Source of the DNA: UBA9619 sp964630665
GTDB lineage: Bacteria > Pseudomonadota > Gammaproteobacteria > Arenicellales > UBA868
Direction of reading: 5' to 3'
Assembly: GCA_964630665.1 (NCBI GenBank)
Contig: CAZVVN010000015.1
Coordinates: forward strand, 1-54,127
DNA: 54,127 bases
In this document: one piece after another, positions 52,460 to 54,127 of the stretch
Numbering within the stretch: position 1 is the stretch's first letter
How the letters are laid out: every line of letters begins with the position of its first letter
The notes under the pieces: generated by a model
What the model was told of the DNA's origin: nothing
Seen by the model: only the letters and a program-made list of their open reading frames with translations
Database searches by the model: none
Position numbers and translations under genes: made by a program

Positions 52460-54127
52460 ATGAATTCACCTGCAGAACCCAAGGTACAAGACACCCAGAC
52501 CAAGCGCCGGGTACCGGCTTACGAGGTGCTCGCCCAGGACATCAAGAACCTCGGTGTGGAGGCGGTGTTTGGACTCATGAGCGATGACACGGCGTTGTTT
52601 GTCACAGCACTTGATATGGCCGGAATCTCTTTTCACGGCGCCCGACACGAGAACACTGCCATCACGATGGCGGAAGGGTATTCCGCCGCTTCGGGCTCAC
52701 TCGGTGTTGCCGTTGTCGGTCGTGGACCGGCGACCGCCAACGGCCTGCACGCTGCGGTGTACGCGAGCCGGACCGGTTCACAGGTGCTGATTATTTATGG
52801 TGACGCGGCGGTGCCGGGCGGCGAGTTGAATTCTCTAGGGCCGGACTACAAGGCGTTCAACGCGCAAGGTGTGCTGAGCGCTGCCGGATTACAGGTTTTT
52901 TGGGCCAGCAGTGCACGCAGTGCGCGAACAACCCTGTTAGACGCCGTCAATGCGGCACAGTTGGGCAATGCGGTGGCACTGTTGCTTCCGACTAGCGTTC
53001 AGCTCACAGAAATCGACGAGGATGAAGATTCCCAGCCGGACTGTCCAATACTGTCTCCGGCACCTCCCGAAACAGCCAGGCCGCATGCCGTAAAAGCGGC
53101 AGTCGAACTGCTCAAAGACCATCGGAATCCCCTGATCATCGCAGGGATAGGAGCTTATCGGTCGGGGGCGCGGGATGCATTGGAGGGACTCGCAGAGCAA
53201 CTCGGCGCACTGTTGCTGACCACCGCCCGGGGCCGGGAGATGTTCCAGGGACACCCCTATAACCTCGGTATCATCGGTTCTTTCACCCACTCGACTGCAC
53301 GGCACTACATAGACCAGGCAGATTGTGTACTGGTTTTTGGCGCCAGTCTCAATTTCTGGACGACGAGTTTTGGTTCATCTATTCCGGACGTGCCCTTGAT
53401 TCAAGTAGACGCGAGCCGAACCCACATCGGGAAATTTTACAGTGCTGACGTGGCATTGGTTGGTGATGCGCGCCTGGTGGCAGAACAGTTGTCCGCAGCG
53501 CTGCCAGTACGTTCTGAGGACGACAAACCTTTTCACTCGATCCAGACCCGTAAAAGTATCGCCGACCATGATCTGGCCAGTGACTTTAGCGCTGCGCACA
53601 CAGCTCGAACTGTCGATCCCCGCTCACTGGGTATAGCCCTTGATGAGTTGCTGCCGGAAAATCGGAATCTGGTTTACGATGCTGGGAATTTCCTTGGCAT
53701 CGTGCCGTACATCTCGGTTCCGGGGCCCGATCATTTCAAAATGACCAACAACTTTGCCTCGATCGGTCTTGGGTTTGGCGCTGCGCTCGGCTTCGCCAGG
53801 GCACGGCGTGAAGCTGCTACGGTTCTGTTGGTCGGCGATGGTGGATTCATGATGACTATCGGTGAGTTGGAGACTGTGGTCAGAGAAGACCTGCCACTCA
53901 TTATTGCGGTGATAAATGATTGTGCCTATGGTGCCGAGTTGCATTTCCTGAGGATACACCAGCGCCCAGTCGAAACATCACTTTTCCCTGATGTCGACTT
54001 TGCTCCGATTGCCGAAGGGTTTGCTTTTGAAGCAGCGACCATCCGGTCAATCGACGACCTGCAACAGATGGCGCCCGTACTGAAGGATCCGCAGGGCCCC
54101 ATCCTGCTCGATTGTAAGGTCAATGCC
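52460..54127 (+). CDS. Thiamine-diphosphate-dependent enzyme (acetolactate synthase-like), 3' truncated
   Basis: The frame runs from the ATG at 52460 (GAGAGGTGG upstream) to the window edge, giving 556 residues. The ThDP-activating glutamate is E64 in RHENTAITMAEGYS. The ThDP/Mg motif is GDGGFMMTIGELETVV... with N in VINDCAYGAE (about residues 459-494). The central domain (PLIIAGIGAYRSGARDA) is typical of acetolactate synthase/benzoylformate decarboxylase relatives. It is not recognisably Xsc (sulfoacetaldehyde acetyltransferase), so the sulfonate idea raised by the nearby TSUP gene is unsupported. The substrate is probably a 2-oxo acid. The end of the gene lies outside the window. Confidence 0.85.
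   Translation, partial: MNSPAEPKVQDTQTKRRVPAYEVLAQDIKNLGVEAVFGLMSDDTALFVTALDMAGISFHGARHENTAITMAEGYSAASGSLGVAVVGRGPATANGLHAAVYASRTGSQVLIIYGDAAVPGGELNSLGPDYKAFNAQGVLSAAGLQVFWASSARSARTTLLDAVNAAQLGNAVALLLPTSVQLTEIDEDEDSQPDCPILSPAPPETARPHAVKAAVELLKDHRNPLIIAGIGAYRSGARDALEGLAEQLGALLLTTARGREMFQGHPYNLGIIGSFTHSTARHYIDQADCVLVFGASLNFWTTSFGSSIPDVPLIQVDASRTHIGKFYSADVALVGDARLVAEQLSAALPVRSEDDKPFHSIQTRKSIADHDLASDFSAAHTARTVDPRSLGIALDELLPENRNLVYDAGNFLGIVPYISVPGPDHFKMTNNFASIGLGFGAALGFARARREAATVLLVGDGGFMMTIGELETVVREDLPLIIAVINDCAYGAELHFLRIHQRPVETSLFPDVDFAPIAEGFAFEAATIRSIDDLQQMAPVLKDPQGPILLDCKVNA

Noticed and set aside
52460..54127. Sulfoacetaldehyde acetyltransferase (Xsc), suggested by the nearby TSUP gene
   Set aside because: The N-terminal and ThDP-region sequences do not follow the Xsc pattern as I know it; only general ThDP-enzyme membership is supported.

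Overview
The window is bacterial DNA of moderately high GC. It carries a Tat-exported binding protein, Liv-type and Pot-type ABC transporters, Rieske and Fe(II)/2-oxoglutarate oxygenases, a DksA-type zinc-finger protein, and many short gene overlaps. Together these suggest a heterotrophic pseudomonadote, probably an uncultured lineage. A run of 100 Ns at 3322-3421 is a scaffold gap, so this is probably a draft or metagenome-derived assembly. Both edges cut genes: a PDZ serine-protease tail on the left and a ThDP-dependent enzyme on the right. I saw no rRNA, tRNA, CRISPR array, transposase, integrase or classical helix-turn-helix regulator.

Layout. (1) 1-3250: protease tail, SAM methyltransferase, adenine-deaminase-like amidohydrolase and a DUF1989 protein. 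(2) 3503-11571, all on +: two tandem amidases, a signal-less solute-binding-like protein, a MetE-C-like protein, a signal-less NMT1/THI5-like protein, an IPNS-like oxygenase and a PhyH-like oxygenase. (3) 11648-16672: a full set for the nickel-pincer nucleotide (NPN) cofactor, larC-larE-larB, plus a LarA-family enzyme, with an oppositely oriented aldo/keto reductase between larB and larA. (4) 17083-22379: class III aminotransferase, threonine-dehydratase-like lyase, DksA-like protein, third amidase and an esterase. (5) 22384-31053 on -: acyl-CoA dehydrogenase, acyl-CoA synthetase, an HMG-CoA-synthase-like/DUF35 fusion, thiolase, Zn alcohol dehydrogenase and a Baeyer-Villiger-type monooxygenase. 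(6) 31298-34097 on +: a Rieske oxygenase overlapping a glutamine-synthetase-like ligase. (7) 34127-38800 on -: a complete Liv-type ABC transporter. (8) 39073-45855 on -: PhyH-like oxygenase, isochorismatase-like hydrolase, agmatinase and a complete Pot-type ABC transporter. (9) 46298-54127: DMT exporter, enoyl-CoA hydratase plus PaaK-like ligase, then an SDR, a TSUP permease, an unknown small protein, an alpha/beta hydrolase and the ThDP enzyme.

Read as a whole, this is a catabolic region for small nitrogen-containing organic compounds and acyl-CoA intermediates. Import is by the Liv and Pot systems. Amide, amidine and guanidino groups are removed by three amidases, the isochorismatase-like hydrolase, agmatinase and the deaminase. 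Oxidative opening is by Rieske, 2OG and flavin oxygenases, with carbon flow through CoA ligases, dehydrogenase, hydratase and thiolase. The parts most likely to hold undescribed biochemistry are the NPN/LarA locus, the overlapping Rieske/GS-like pair, the tandem-amidase locus with two cytoplasmic binding-protein-like proteins, and the thiolase/HMGS-DUF35 pair. All substrates are inferred; none can be proven from the sequence alone.
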